Made by a program: the position numbers and the translations under genes. DNA of 18,701 nt from an uncultured Flavobacteriales bacterium (GTDB taxonomy: Bacteria > Bacteroidota > Bacteroidia > Flavobacteriales > CALTNV01). Position 1 is the stretch's first letter; every line of letters starts with the position of its first letter. The stretch is taken from assembly GCA_943845485.1 (NCBI GenBank), contig CALTNV010000002.1, positions 1-18,701 on the forward strand, in the 5' to 3' direction. The notes below the pieces were generated by a model. That model did no database searches and was not told the origin of the DNA. It saw nothing but the letters and a program-made list of their open reading frames with translations. This document shows, piece by piece, positions 8,079-15,457 of the stretch.

Positions 8079-8801
8079 TTAGGAAATATTAATTTTTGAG
8101 CAAGCTAATTCAGATACTTTTTGTTCTGCCCTTTTTTTTGATCGGTCTTTGGCTGTTGATATTATTTCTCCATCCAGTTGAAATGAGACTTCAAATATAG
8201 GATTTGAAGGGTTAATCTCATTTTTTAGTACAAATTCAGCGTGTTTTTTGTTTTGTTGAGCCCATATTAATAATTTACTTTTAAAATCAGTTTCTTGTTT
8301 TATAAGTGCTTCTATATCAATATGTTTTTGAATAATTTTAATTTTAATTATTTCAAGAGTTTTGTCAAACCCTTGATCTAGATAGATAGCTCCAAGTAAT
8401 GCTTCTAGTGCATTTCCATTTAAGGAGTAGACTTTTTGTTTATCACTAATGTTTTTTCTTATGATTGGATATATGTTTAACTTATCACCAATCTGATTTA
8501 ATGTGTTACGACTTACTATTTTAGATTTTAATTTAGAGATAAAACCCTCTGTTTCATTTCTGTATCTATGAAATAAAAAATCAGCTATGATAGCATCTAG
8601 TATCGCGTCACCAAGTAGCTCAAGTCTTTCATTAGTTTCAGTGTGTTTTAAACTTCTACTAAAAGATTTGTGAGTTAATGCTTTAACATAATGATCAATA
8701 GTGTTTGGATTATATCCAAAATTGAGTTTTATATAATCTTTTACTTCAAGTTCAAAACTTGAAAGTTTTTTCTTTTTCGATAAAAGTTTAAATATACTCA
8801 A
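8079..8801 (-). CDS. rnc: Ribonuclease III
   Basis: This double-stranded-RNA endonuclease processes rRNA precursors and structured transcripts. The catalytic signature ERLELLGDA is at residues 58-66 (metal ligands E61 and D65). The second metal-binding region reads GNALEALLGAIYLD (129-142), with E133 kept and Asn130 where the well-studied enzymes have Asp. The C-terminal double-stranded-RNA-binding domain (about 165-240) has the expected order, from a SKLLIWAQQ helix through beta strands to a KDRSKKRAEQKVSELA helix. The 240-residue length is normal. It starts 8 bases after fabF ends, as is usual in an acpP-fabF-rnc operon. Confidence 0.95.
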   Translation of the reverse strand: MSIFKLLSKKKKLSSFELEVKDYIKLNFGYNPNTIDHYVKALTHKSFSRSLKHTETNERLELLGDAILDAIIADFLFHRYRNETEGFISKLKSKIVSRNTLNQIGDKLNIYPIIRKNISDKQKVYSLNGNALEALLGAIYLDQGFDKTLEIIKIKIIQKHIDIEALIKQETDFKSKLLIWAQQNKKHAEFVLKNEINPSNPIFEVSFQLDGEIISTAKDRSKKRAEQKVSELACSKINIS

Positions 8802-8809
8802 ACGTTAAG

Positions 8810-10063
8810 TTATCCTTTATATTTTTTGAAAATAACAGATGTATTATGACCACCAAAACCAAATGTATTACTTAAGGCTATATCAATATCTCTATTTTGA
8901 GCTTTATTGAAAGTTAGGTTTAGTTTGTTATCAATCTCTGGATCATCAGTCACATGATTTATTGTAGGAGGGATAGTACTCTCGTTAATAGCTTTTACAC
9001 AAGCAATTGCCTCAATTGCACCAGCAGCTCCTAATAAATGACCTGTCATAGATTTTGTTGAGCTGATATTTAGGTTATATGCATGATCTCCGAAAATATC
9101 TTTTATTGCTTTTGTCTCCGCAACATCCCCTAATGGGGTAGATGTTCCATGAACATTGATATAATCAACATCTTCTGGTTTGATGTTTGCATCATCTAAA
9201 GCCGTAATCATCACGTTTTTAGCCCCTAACCCTTCTGGATGTGGAGCCGTCATATGATATGCATCTGCTGAAAGTCCACCACCAATAATCTCACAGTAAA
9301 TTTTAGCCCCTCTAGCTTTTGCGTGTTCGTATTCTTCTAATATTAAACATCCAGCTCCTTCACCTAACACAAAACCTTCTCTGTCTTTATCAAACGGTCT
9401 TGATGCTGTTTTAGGATCATCATTTCTAGTTGATAATGCTCTTAGAGCATTAAAACCACCAACTCCAGATTCCGTAATTGCAGCCTCTGATCCACCAGTA
9501 ACGAACATATCTGCTTTCCCTAGTCTAATGTAGTTGAAAGAGTCAATCATTGCATTGTTTGATGATGCACATGCAGAAACAGTGGTGAAGTTTGGTCCTC
9601 TAAATCCATATTTTATAGAAATCATACCTGATGCTATATCAGCAATCATTTTTGGTATAAAAAAAGGATTAAATTTTGGAGTGAAATCATTTTTTGTAAA
9701 ATTGATAGCTTCATCCTGAAAAGTTTGAATGCCACCAATTCCAGATCCCCAAATTACACCAACTCTATCAGAGTTGATGCTTTCAGGATCAATTTTCCCA
9801 TCATTAATAGCTTCCTCAACAGCAACCATTGCATATTGTGTGTAAGGATCCATTTTTCTGGCTTCCTTTCTATCTAAATGATCTAAAGGATTAAAATCTT
9901 TTAATTCACAAGCAAACTGAGTTTTAAACTTAGCGGCATCAAATTTTGTAATATCAGCAGCACCACTTACACCTTTTACTAGGTTTTCCCAATAATCAGG
10001 AACGTTATTTCCTAATGGCGTTAATGCACCTAAACCTGTAACTACAACTCTTTTTAATTCCAT
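8810..10063 (-). CDS. fabF: 3-oxoacyl-ACP synthase II (beta-ketoacyl-ACP synthase)
   Basis: This condensing enzyme of type II fatty-acid synthesis elongates acyl-ACP with malonyl-ACP. The Cys-His-His triad is intact: C165 in VSACASSNN, H305 in NVHGTSTPLGD and H342 in MTGHLLGAAG. The N-terminal VVVTGLGALTPLGN and C-terminal SNTFGFGGHNTSVIFK are typical. The 417 residues match the family. It follows acpP by 43 bases, placing carrier protein and synthase in the same transcript. The FabF versus FabB distinction rests on overall similarity and on the acpP linkage. Confidence 0.95.
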   Translation of the reverse strand: MELKRVVVTGLGALTPLGNNVPDYWENLVKGVSGAADITKFDAAKFKTQFACELKDFNPLDHLDRKEARKMDPYTQYAMVAVEEAINDGKIDPESINSDRVGVIWGSGIGGIQTFQDEAINFTKNDFTPKFNPFFIPKMIADIASGMISIKYGFRGPNFTTVSACASSNNAMIDSFNYIRLGKADMFVTGGSEAAITESGVGGFNALRALSTRNDDPKTASRPFDKDREGFVLGEGAGCLILEEYEHAKARGAKIYCEIIGGGLSADAYHMTAPHPEGLGAKNVMITALDDANIKPEDVDYINVHGTSTPLGDVAETKAIKDIFGDHAYNLNISSTKSMTGHLLGAAGAIEAIACVKAINESTIPPTINHVTDDPEIDNKLNLTFNKAQNRDIDIALSNTFGFGGHNTSVIFKKYKG

Positions 10064-10106
10064 ATCGCTAAATTTTTATCAGTTTGTATTTGCTAAAAGT
10101 TTTAAA

Positions 10107-10346
10107 TTACTTTGCAGTTTCTTTTTCGATATATGTTACTGCGTCACCTACTGTTCCAATGTTCTCAGCTTGATCATCTGGAATAGCAATGTTAAATTCT
10201 TTTTCGAATTCCATAATTAATTCAACGGTATCTAATGAATCAGCACCTAAATCATTTGTGAAACTAGCTTCTGCAGTTACTTCATTCTCGTCAACTCCTA
10301 ATTTGTCAACTATAATCGCTTTTACTTTTTCTTTAACTTCTGACAT
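10107..10346 (-). CDS. acpP: Acyl carrier protein
   Basis: This 79-residue acidic carrier protein shuttles acyl chains during fatty-acid synthesis. The phosphopantetheine attachment motif [15 protein letters not shown] is present with the modified Ser at residue 37. The helix that follows and the C-terminal [17 protein letters not shown] are typical. It is the first gene of the minus-strand operon, with a candidate promoter just upstream and dut diverging on the other side. Confidence 0.97.
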   Translation of the reverse strand: MSEVKEKVKAIIVDKLGVDENEVTAEASFTNDLGADSLDTVELIMEFEKEFNIAIPDDQAENIGTVGDAVTYIEKETAK

Positions 10347-10378
10347 AATATTTAATGTTTTAAATAAAATTTATTGCG

Positions 10379-10409
10379 CAAAGAAATAATTATTTGTTTT
10401 AAAAACAAA
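10379..10409 (-). promoter_or_regulatory. Candidate Bacteroidota-type promoter for the acpP operon
   Basis: On the minus strand a TTTG (10406-10409) is followed after 19 bases by TTTCTTTG (10379-10386). This is the correct spacing for the -33 TTTG / -7 TAnnTTTG promoter of Bacteroidota, with one mismatch in the TA pair. It would place the transcript start about 20-30 bases before the acpP ATG. Confidence 0.4.
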
Positions 10410-10564
10410 ATTTTTTGACATCATAGTTTTCACAATTTTATTTTTTTATTTTTTATTTAATTATTGATAGTCCTTACATTCTACCTTTAAACTTAAGTTT
10501 CTCGTACATTTTTTCTTTTTTATACTTGTTTTTATTATTTTGACCTAAATTTTATTCTTTTGTA

Positions 10565-10996
10565 ATGAATGTGAAAATAATTAATAAATCAAACAACCCT
10601 TTGCCGTCTTATAAAACTAACATGTCTGCCGGTATGGATTTACATGCTTTTATTCAAGGTCCGGTTGTTATTAAACCATTTCAAAGACTGCTGATTTCTA
10701 CAGGATTGTCTTTAGAACTTCCTCCTGGTACCGAAGCTCAAATTAGGCCTAGAAGTGGCTTTGCCTTAAAACAAGGTGTTACTGTTTTGAATACTCCTGG
10801 AACTATAGACGCTGATTATAGAGGTGAAGTTGGTGTTGTTCTGATAAATTTATCATCAGAAAATGTTACTATAACTAGTGGAGATAGAATAGCTCAAATG
10901 GTTTTTGCTAAATACGAACAGGCAAGTTTAGAATTAGCACATGAGTTATCTGATTCTGAAAGAGGGATTGGTGGATTTGGAAGTACAGGAAAATAA
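10565..10996 (+). CDS. dut: dUTP diphosphatase (dUTPase)
   Basis: This enzyme hydrolyses dUTP to dUMP and pyrophosphate, keeping uracil out of DNA and supplying thymidylate synthesis. All five motifs of the trimeric dUTPase family are present in order: AGMDLHA, RPRSGFA, NTPGTIDADYRGEVGV, GDRIAQMVF and the C-terminal RGIGGFGSTGK that closes over the active site. The 143-residue length is standard. It heads a plus-strand run divergent from acpP; the 218-base spacer holds no other gene that I can see. The next gene starts 18 bases downstream. Confidence 0.97.
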   Translation: MNVKIINKSNNPLPSYKTNMSAGMDLHAFIQGPVVIKPFQRLLISTGLSLELPPGTEAQIRPRSGFALKQGVTVLNTPGTIDADYRGEVGVVLINLSSENVTITSGDRIAQMVFAKYEQASLELAHELSDSERGIGGFGSTGK

Positions 10997-11014
10997 ATAT
11001 TATAATAAAAAAAG

Positions 11015-12019
11015 ATGAATTTAATTATACCAATGGCTGGAAGAGGTAGCCGTTTAAGACCTCATACATTAACAACTCCAAAACCGTTAGTTCCGGTTGC
11101 TGGAATGCCGATTGTAGAGAGACTAGTTCGCGATATTGCAGCTATGAGTGATGAAGAGATTAATAATATTGGTTTTATTATTGGTGATTTTGGAGATGAA
11201 ATTGAGAGTGATTTGTTAGCTATAGCTGAGGATTTAGGAGCTAAAGGTTATGTTTTTTATCAAGAAGAGGCTTTAGGAACTGCTCACGCAATTTTATGTG
11301 CTAAAGAGCTTTTGATGGGTAAAACCGTTGTTGCTTTTGCTGACACCCTCTTTAGGGCCGATTTTTCATTGAAAACTGATGCAGATGGAATTTTATACGT
11401 AAAACAAATTCCTAACCCTCAAGCTTTTGGTGTTCTAAAACTTGATGATAAAGGAGTTATTGTTGATTATGTTGAAAAGCCTGAGGTTTTTGTTTCTGAT
11501 TTAGCAATGATTGGTATCTATTATTTTAAAGAAGCTGATAAGTTACGCGTTGAATTAGAGTACTTAATTGATCATAATATTATTAAAGGTGGTGAATACC
11601 AGCTGCCAGATGCTTTAAAAAGATTGACTGATAAAGGTGCTGGTTTTATACCTGGTAAAGTAAATGATTGGTTAGATTGTGGTAATAAAAATGCAACTGT
11701 TGACAGTAATACTCAAATGTTAGGTTTTTTAGCTGAAGAGGAGTTAGTTTCTTCTTCTGCAAGAATAGTAGATTCTAAAATTATAGAACCTTGTTTTATA
11801 GGGGATAATGTTTTAATCGAAAATTCTATTGTGGGTCCCTATGTTAGTATTGGAGCAAATTCAAGCCTGTTTTCTAGTATTGTTGACAGAACTATCATAC
11901 AAAAGGAAGCAGTTGTTAAGAATGCTGTTGTAACTAATTCTATGATTGGTAATAAAGCGAACTATATTGATTCAAAAGTTGATTTAAGTATTGGAGATTA
12001 TACTACAATTGAGAAATAA
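11015..12019 (+). CDS. Sugar-phosphate nucleotidyltransferase with C-terminal left-handed beta-helix
   Basis: This enzyme is predicted to make an NDP-sugar and pyrophosphate from a sugar-1-phosphate and NTP. The N-terminal nucleotide-binding signature is GRGSRLRPHTLTTPKPL (residues 9-25), with the basic residues and catalytic Lys in place. FADTLF supplies the metal-binding Asp, and YVEKPE and WLDCGN line the sugar site. From about residue 245 a hexapeptide-repeat region (such as IGDNVLIENSIVGPYVSIG) indicates a beta-helix. The family includes glucose-1-phosphate thymidylyltransferases, but the sugar and nucleotide cannot be fixed from sequence alone. It lies between dut and envelope genes. 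Its stop codon overlaps the preferred start of the following TPR gene by 11 bases. Confidence 0.88.
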   Translation: MNLIIPMAGRGSRLRPHTLTTPKPLVPVAGMPIVERLVRDIAAMSDEEINNIGFIIGDFGDEIESDLLAIAEDLGAKGYVFYQEEALGTAHAILCAKELLMGKTVVAFADTLFRADFSLKTDADGILYVKQIPNPQAFGVLKLDDKGVIVDYVEKPEVFVSDLAMIGIYYFKEADKLRVELEYLIDHNIIKGGEYQLPDALKRLTDKGAGFIPGKVNDWLDCGNKNATVDSNTQMLGFLAEEELVSSSARIVDSKIIEPCFIGDNVLIENSIVGPYVSIGANSSLFSSIVDRTIIQKEAVVKNAVVTNSMIGNKANYIDSKVDLSIGDYTTIEK

Positions 12020-13388
12020 CTACTTTATAGTAAAGGAAAAAAACTATAGTGTTAAAGGGTTAAATGTTTTTTTAACCCTTTGTTTTTGTTTTTTATTAAA
12101 TGTGTCATCTTCTCAAGATAGTAAAAACTACGAGAGTTATGTTGGTGTTTATTTTAAAGCTAAGATGGCTGAAGCTAGTTTAGATTATGGTTATTTTGAT
12201 GAGTTATTAAATCAATGCATAAAAATTGATAAAAATCAATCTATAGCTTATTTTTCAAAGTCTCAGCTGTTTTATTTAAAACAAGATTTTTCTTTGGCCA
12301 TTAAGTACTGTTTAATTGCTATTGAAAAGGAAATGGATGTTCCATTCATGTATTTTGAACATTTGTTTAATTGTTATGAACAAAATAATGATTTTATAAA
12401 TGCTTTTTCTATCGCTGAAGAATTAATTGTCAGATACCCAAACAAAAATTATTATAAGCTATTATATCTAGAAACTCTATACAGCCTAAAAAGATATAAA
12501 ATTATTGCAAGTTATATTGATGTTAACAAAAATGTGTTTGATGAAAATTTAGTAGATTTTAGTTTGAATTTTTATTTTAATCATAATCCTGATGTTTATT
12601 CTGAAATAAATAAGCTTTATTTAATTAAAGAGGCTCTTGTTTCAGATCATGAATCTGTTCTTCCTCATCACATTTCTTATTTATTAAAAAATAATCAGAG
12701 AGATATGGTTTTGAATTTATTAGGTTATCAATTTAATCCTATTTACAACCAGTTAAAGTCTCTTCTTCTTAATGCCAATGATTTTCAGATTTCTTTCGAA
12801 GTTTTAAATATTTCACAACATCTTATTTTAATATCTATGTTAGAATATGTTAATGACGCTACTTGTTCTGAAGCTCTTAAAAATTATTGGTTAATAAATA
12901 TTGATTTAATTCAAGATGTTGATTTATTGAATAAGCTTTATTCTTTCGCAGTAAAAAATAATTATACTGACCTTTCAAAAAGTATATTACAATGTTTGTT
13001 AATTAGAGACCCTAAAAACCTTCAAGTAATTGGACTTTTATCATCTCAATTATTAAAACAGCAAGATTATAAAAAAACTAATAATATAGTCACAAACGGT
13101 TTGATGTTTTATCCCTATGATATAGATTTACTGTTAAAACAACTTTATCTATCTATATTTATTTCATCAAAAGAATATCATTTCTTGTTAAATGAGATTA
13201 CTCTTTTAACTTTATCATCAACAGATGAATTAAATATTAAACTTATCAATTTTGCCTATAGCATAAATGTAGAAAAAACCAATCCTAAGCTGTTGAAAGA
13301 GTTTTATAATGATTTAAATAAAAACGATAAACTATTTATTCAACAAGAAATTGAAAAAAAATGGCTTATTTTGCAACCATATTTATAA
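12009..13388 (+). CDS. Secreted tetratricopeptide-repeat protein
   Basis: I see a signal peptide (hydrophobic core NVFLTLCFCFLLNV, probable cleavage before QDSKNY) followed by helical repeats of TPR type for most of the 459 residues. The repeat from about SIAYFSKSQLFYLKQDFSLAIKYCLIAIE is the clearest. No enzyme motif is visible. No ATG is available before the signal peptide: the TTG at 12009 gives a good basic leader, and the TTG at 11991 would add six residues. The start overlaps the nucleotidyltransferase by 11 bases. A terminator-like hairpin lies within the signal-peptide codons. The order with the DUF4292 and EnvC-like genes suggests a periplasmic scaffold for envelope work; that is inference. 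Confidence 0.72.
   Translation: MRNNYFIVKEKNYSVKGLNVFLTLCFCFLLNVSSSQDSKNYESYVGVYFKAKMAEASLDYGYFDELLNQCIKIDKNQSIAYFSKSQLFYLKQDFSLAIKYCLIAIEKEMDVPFMYFEHLFNCYEQNNDFINAFSIAEELIVRYPNKNYYKLLYLETLYSLKRYKIIASYIDVNKNVFDENLVDFSLNFYFNHNPDVYSEINKLYLIKEALVSDHESVLPHHISYLLKNNQRDMVLNLLGYQFNPIYNQLKSLLLNANDFQISFEVLNISQHLILISMLEYVNDATCSEALKNYWLINIDLIQDVDLLNKLYSFAVKNNYTDLSKSILQCLLIRDPKNLQVIGLLSSQLLKQQDYKKTNNIVTNGLMFYPYDIDLLLKQLYLSIFISSKEYHFLLNEITLLTLSSTDELNIKLINFAYSINVEKTNPKLLKEFYNDLNKNDKLFIQQEIEKKWLILQPYL
12054..12100 (+). terminator. Terminator-like hairpin inside the 5' end of the TPR gene
   Basis: Perfect 11-base arms AAAGGGTTAAA (12054-12064) and TTTAACCCTTT (12071-12081) enclose a 6-base loop and are followed by a T-rich tract at 12083-12097. 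It sits 34 bases after the nucleotidyltransferase stop codon and within the codons for the TPR protein's signal peptide. It could terminate dut-nucleotidyltransferase transcripts partially, acting as an attenuator, or be an accident of codon choice. Confidence 0.55.
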
Positions 13389-13404
13389 TATTACACCAAT
13401 AATT

Positions 13405-14265
13405 TTGAAAAAACACATTTATTTTCTTTGTTGCATTGCTTTGTTTTTAAGTTGTAAAACAACCAAGAAATTTCCTATTAAATTTGATATGCCACTTCTT
13501 AAATCAGATGCGCCTGTTTTAAAAAATGTAAAAGAATCAAATTTAAATTATAATTGGTTAAGGTATAAGGCTTCAACTAGTATTACGAAAAATGGAGAAG
13601 AGCGTTCTTTTAAAACAAATGTTAAAATAAGAAAAGATAGTCTAATTTGGTTATCTATAACTAAAGGGCCTATTCAAGCTTTCAAAGTTCTTATGGATAA
13701 TGATAGTGTTAGAATGATTAATGAAATTGATGAAAATTACTTGCTTGGAAGGTTTGATGAAGTTTCTGAAAATTATGGTGTAAATGTTTCTTACAAGTTT
13801 CTTCAGAATATGCTTGTTGGTAACAGTATTAATTTTAAAGAATTGAAGAAAATGAAGGTTTCTATTGAAGGAGATAAGTATGTGCTTTCTAATTTAAATA
13901 AAAATAAGTTAGAAAAACATCAAAAAAACAAGTCTTTAAAAAATGATAGTATTTGGATGCGATACTGGGTAAACCCTAATAGCTTTAAAATAGAAAAAGC
14001 TAGATTTGATATTTTAACAGAGGATAGTTTGACATCGGGAATGGAAATTAATTACTCAGATTTCGTCATCATTAATAATGATAGTGTAAGTTTAATGCCT
14101 TCAAATATTAGTTTTTCTTTAGATAAAAATGGAGAAACAACTTTTATTATGAATTTTGAGCTTTCAAGAATAAGATCAGGTGAGTCTTTCAGGATGCCTT
14201 TCAATATTCCAAAAAATTACCAAAAGTCAGATCCTTTGTTATTAAATCGAACCGATGATGAATAA
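13405..14265 (+). CDS. DUF4292 family lipoprotein (LolA/LolB-like fold suspected)
   Basis: This 286-residue predicted lipoprotein starts at a TTG (13405), giving MKKHIYFLCC, a hydrophobic core and the lipobox FLSC with lipidated Cys17. A longer frame back to the TTG at 13351 would place 18 residues before the signal and overlap the TPR gene, so it is less likely. The body has alternating beta strands (YKASTSITK, RKDSLIWLSITKGP, VLMDNDSVRMINE) that fit the DUF4292 family of Bacteroidota, which I recall as related to LolA/LolB lipoprotein carriers; this is recognition by pattern, not a search. It lies 16 bases after the TPR gene and overlaps the EnvC-like gene by 11 bases. A role in outer-membrane lipoprotein or lipid handling is plausible but unproven. 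Confidence 0.72.
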   Translation: MKKHIYFLCCIALFLSCKTTKKFPIKFDMPLLKSDAPVLKNVKESNLNYNWLRYKASTSITKNGEERSFKTNVKIRKDSLIWLSITKGPIQAFKVLMDNDSVRMINEIDENYLLGRFDEVSENYGVNVSYKFLQNMLVGNSINFKELKKMKVSIEGDKYVLSNLNKNKLEKHQKNKSLKNDSIWMRYWVNPNSFKIEKARFDILTEDSLTSGMEINYSDFVIINNDSVSLMPSNISFSLDKNGETTFIMNFELSRIRSGESFRMPFNIPKNYQKSDPLLLNRTDDE

Positions 14266-15457
14266 CTTTATTAAAATAGTTTTTTGTTGTGTTTTAATGA
14301 TTGGATCTTTAAGTGCACAAACCTCAAAAGATTTAAAAAAGAAAAGGTTGGCTATTGAAAAACAAATTTCATTAACCTCTCAGCTATTAGAAAAATCAAA
14401 AAAAGAAACAAATATAACTTTTACAGAGTTAGTTTTGATTGAAAAAAACATTGAGTATAGACAAGAAAACATTCAAAATATCCAACTAGAAATTAATTTA
14501 GTTTCTACAGAAGTTAAAAAAGCAGATAAAGAATTAAAAAAAACAACATCCGCTTTAGATTCTCTTAATTTAGAATATGAAAGATTAATTATTACAGCTT
14601 ATAAAAATATTGATGAACATAATTTGTTGTTGTTTATATTTTCAGCAAAAGATTTTAATGAAGCATATAATAGGATGAAGTATATTGAGGAGAATGTACG
14701 AATAAGAGACGTTTTTTCTGAAAAACTTTTAAAATCTGAAAATGAATACAAAGTTAAGCTTGTGGCTTTAAACAATCAATTACTAATTCAGAAAAAACTT
14801 TTAGCTAAGCAGTTTAAGGATCAAAAAGAGTTAGAGAAGGCTAAAGAAGATAAAAGTGATGTTTTGAATAAATTGAAGAATAATGAAACAGAGCTAATTT
14901 CTAATTTGGATGACATTAATAAAGAAAAAAGAGCTTTGTCAAAAGCAATAGAAAATGCAATAAAAAAAGAAATAAAAGCAGAAAAGAAAAAAGATGGGTA
15001 TTCGGTTACTCCAGCGATGAAAAAATTAGCCTCTGACTTTAAATTAAATAAAGGAAAGTTGCCTTGGCCAGTAAAAAGAGGTGTAATTACAGGTGATTTT
15101 GGTACACATCCACATCCATTCTTGCCTAATGTTCAGGAAGAAAATAATGGTGTAGATATTTCTACTCCAGCTAAAAGTATTGTAAGAACGGTTTTTAAAG
15201 GGAAGGTTACTGCTGTTATTGTAGTATCTGGAAGTGGTAAGTCTGTTATAGTAAGTCATGGTAGTTACAGAACAATTTACTCTAATCTTTTAGATGTTCA
15301 AGTATCTAAAGGCGATGATTTGGTAACTAATCAAACTATAGGTACTGTTTTAACCAATCCTTCAACTAATAAAACTGCTGCTCATTTTGAAATATGGGAA
15401 ATTAATAATAACGGTATTGTAAAACAAAACCCTAAACTATGGTTAGCAAAAAAATAA
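14255..15457 (+). CDS. EnvC-like murein hydrolase activator, degenerate LytM (M23) domain
   Basis: This 400-residue protein has a signal peptide (residues 1-21, ending SLSAQ), a long charged coiled coil (about 22-255) and a C-terminal LytM domain (about 265-400). In active M23 peptidases zinc is held by HxxxD and HxH. Here these read NNGVD, with Asn297 in place of His and Asp301 kept, and AAH, with Ala375 in place of the first His and His377 kept. The domain is therefore probably not catalytic, as in E. coli EnvC, which activates amidases in the periplasm during cell separation. The start at ATGATG (14255 or 14258) overlaps the DUF4292 stop. The amidase partner is not in this window. Domain call is strong; the activator role is inferred. 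Confidence 0.85.
   Translation: MMNNFIKIVFCCVLMIGSLSAQTSKDLKKKRLAIEKQISLTSQLLEKSKKETNITFTELVLIEKNIEYRQENIQNIQLEINLVSTEVKKADKELKKTTSALDSLNLEYERLIITAYKNIDEHNLLLFIFSAKDFNEAYNRMKYIEENVRIRDVFSEKLLKSENEYKVKLVALNNQLLIQKKLLAKQFKDQKELEKAKEDKSDVLNKLKNNETELISNLDDINKEKRALSKAIENAIKKEIKAEKKKDGYSVTPAMKKLASDFKLNKGKLPWPVKRGVITGDFGTHPHPFLPNVQEENNGVDISTPAKSIVRTVFKGKVTAVIVVSGSGKSVIVSHGSYRTIYSNLLDVQVSKGDDLVTNQTIGTVLTNPSTNKTAAHFEIWEINNNGIVKQNPKLWLAKK

Noticed and set aside
15044..15259. Open frame on the minus strand within the EnvC-like gene
   Set aside because: It is antisense to conserved LytM codons and has no recognisable domain or upstream signal.
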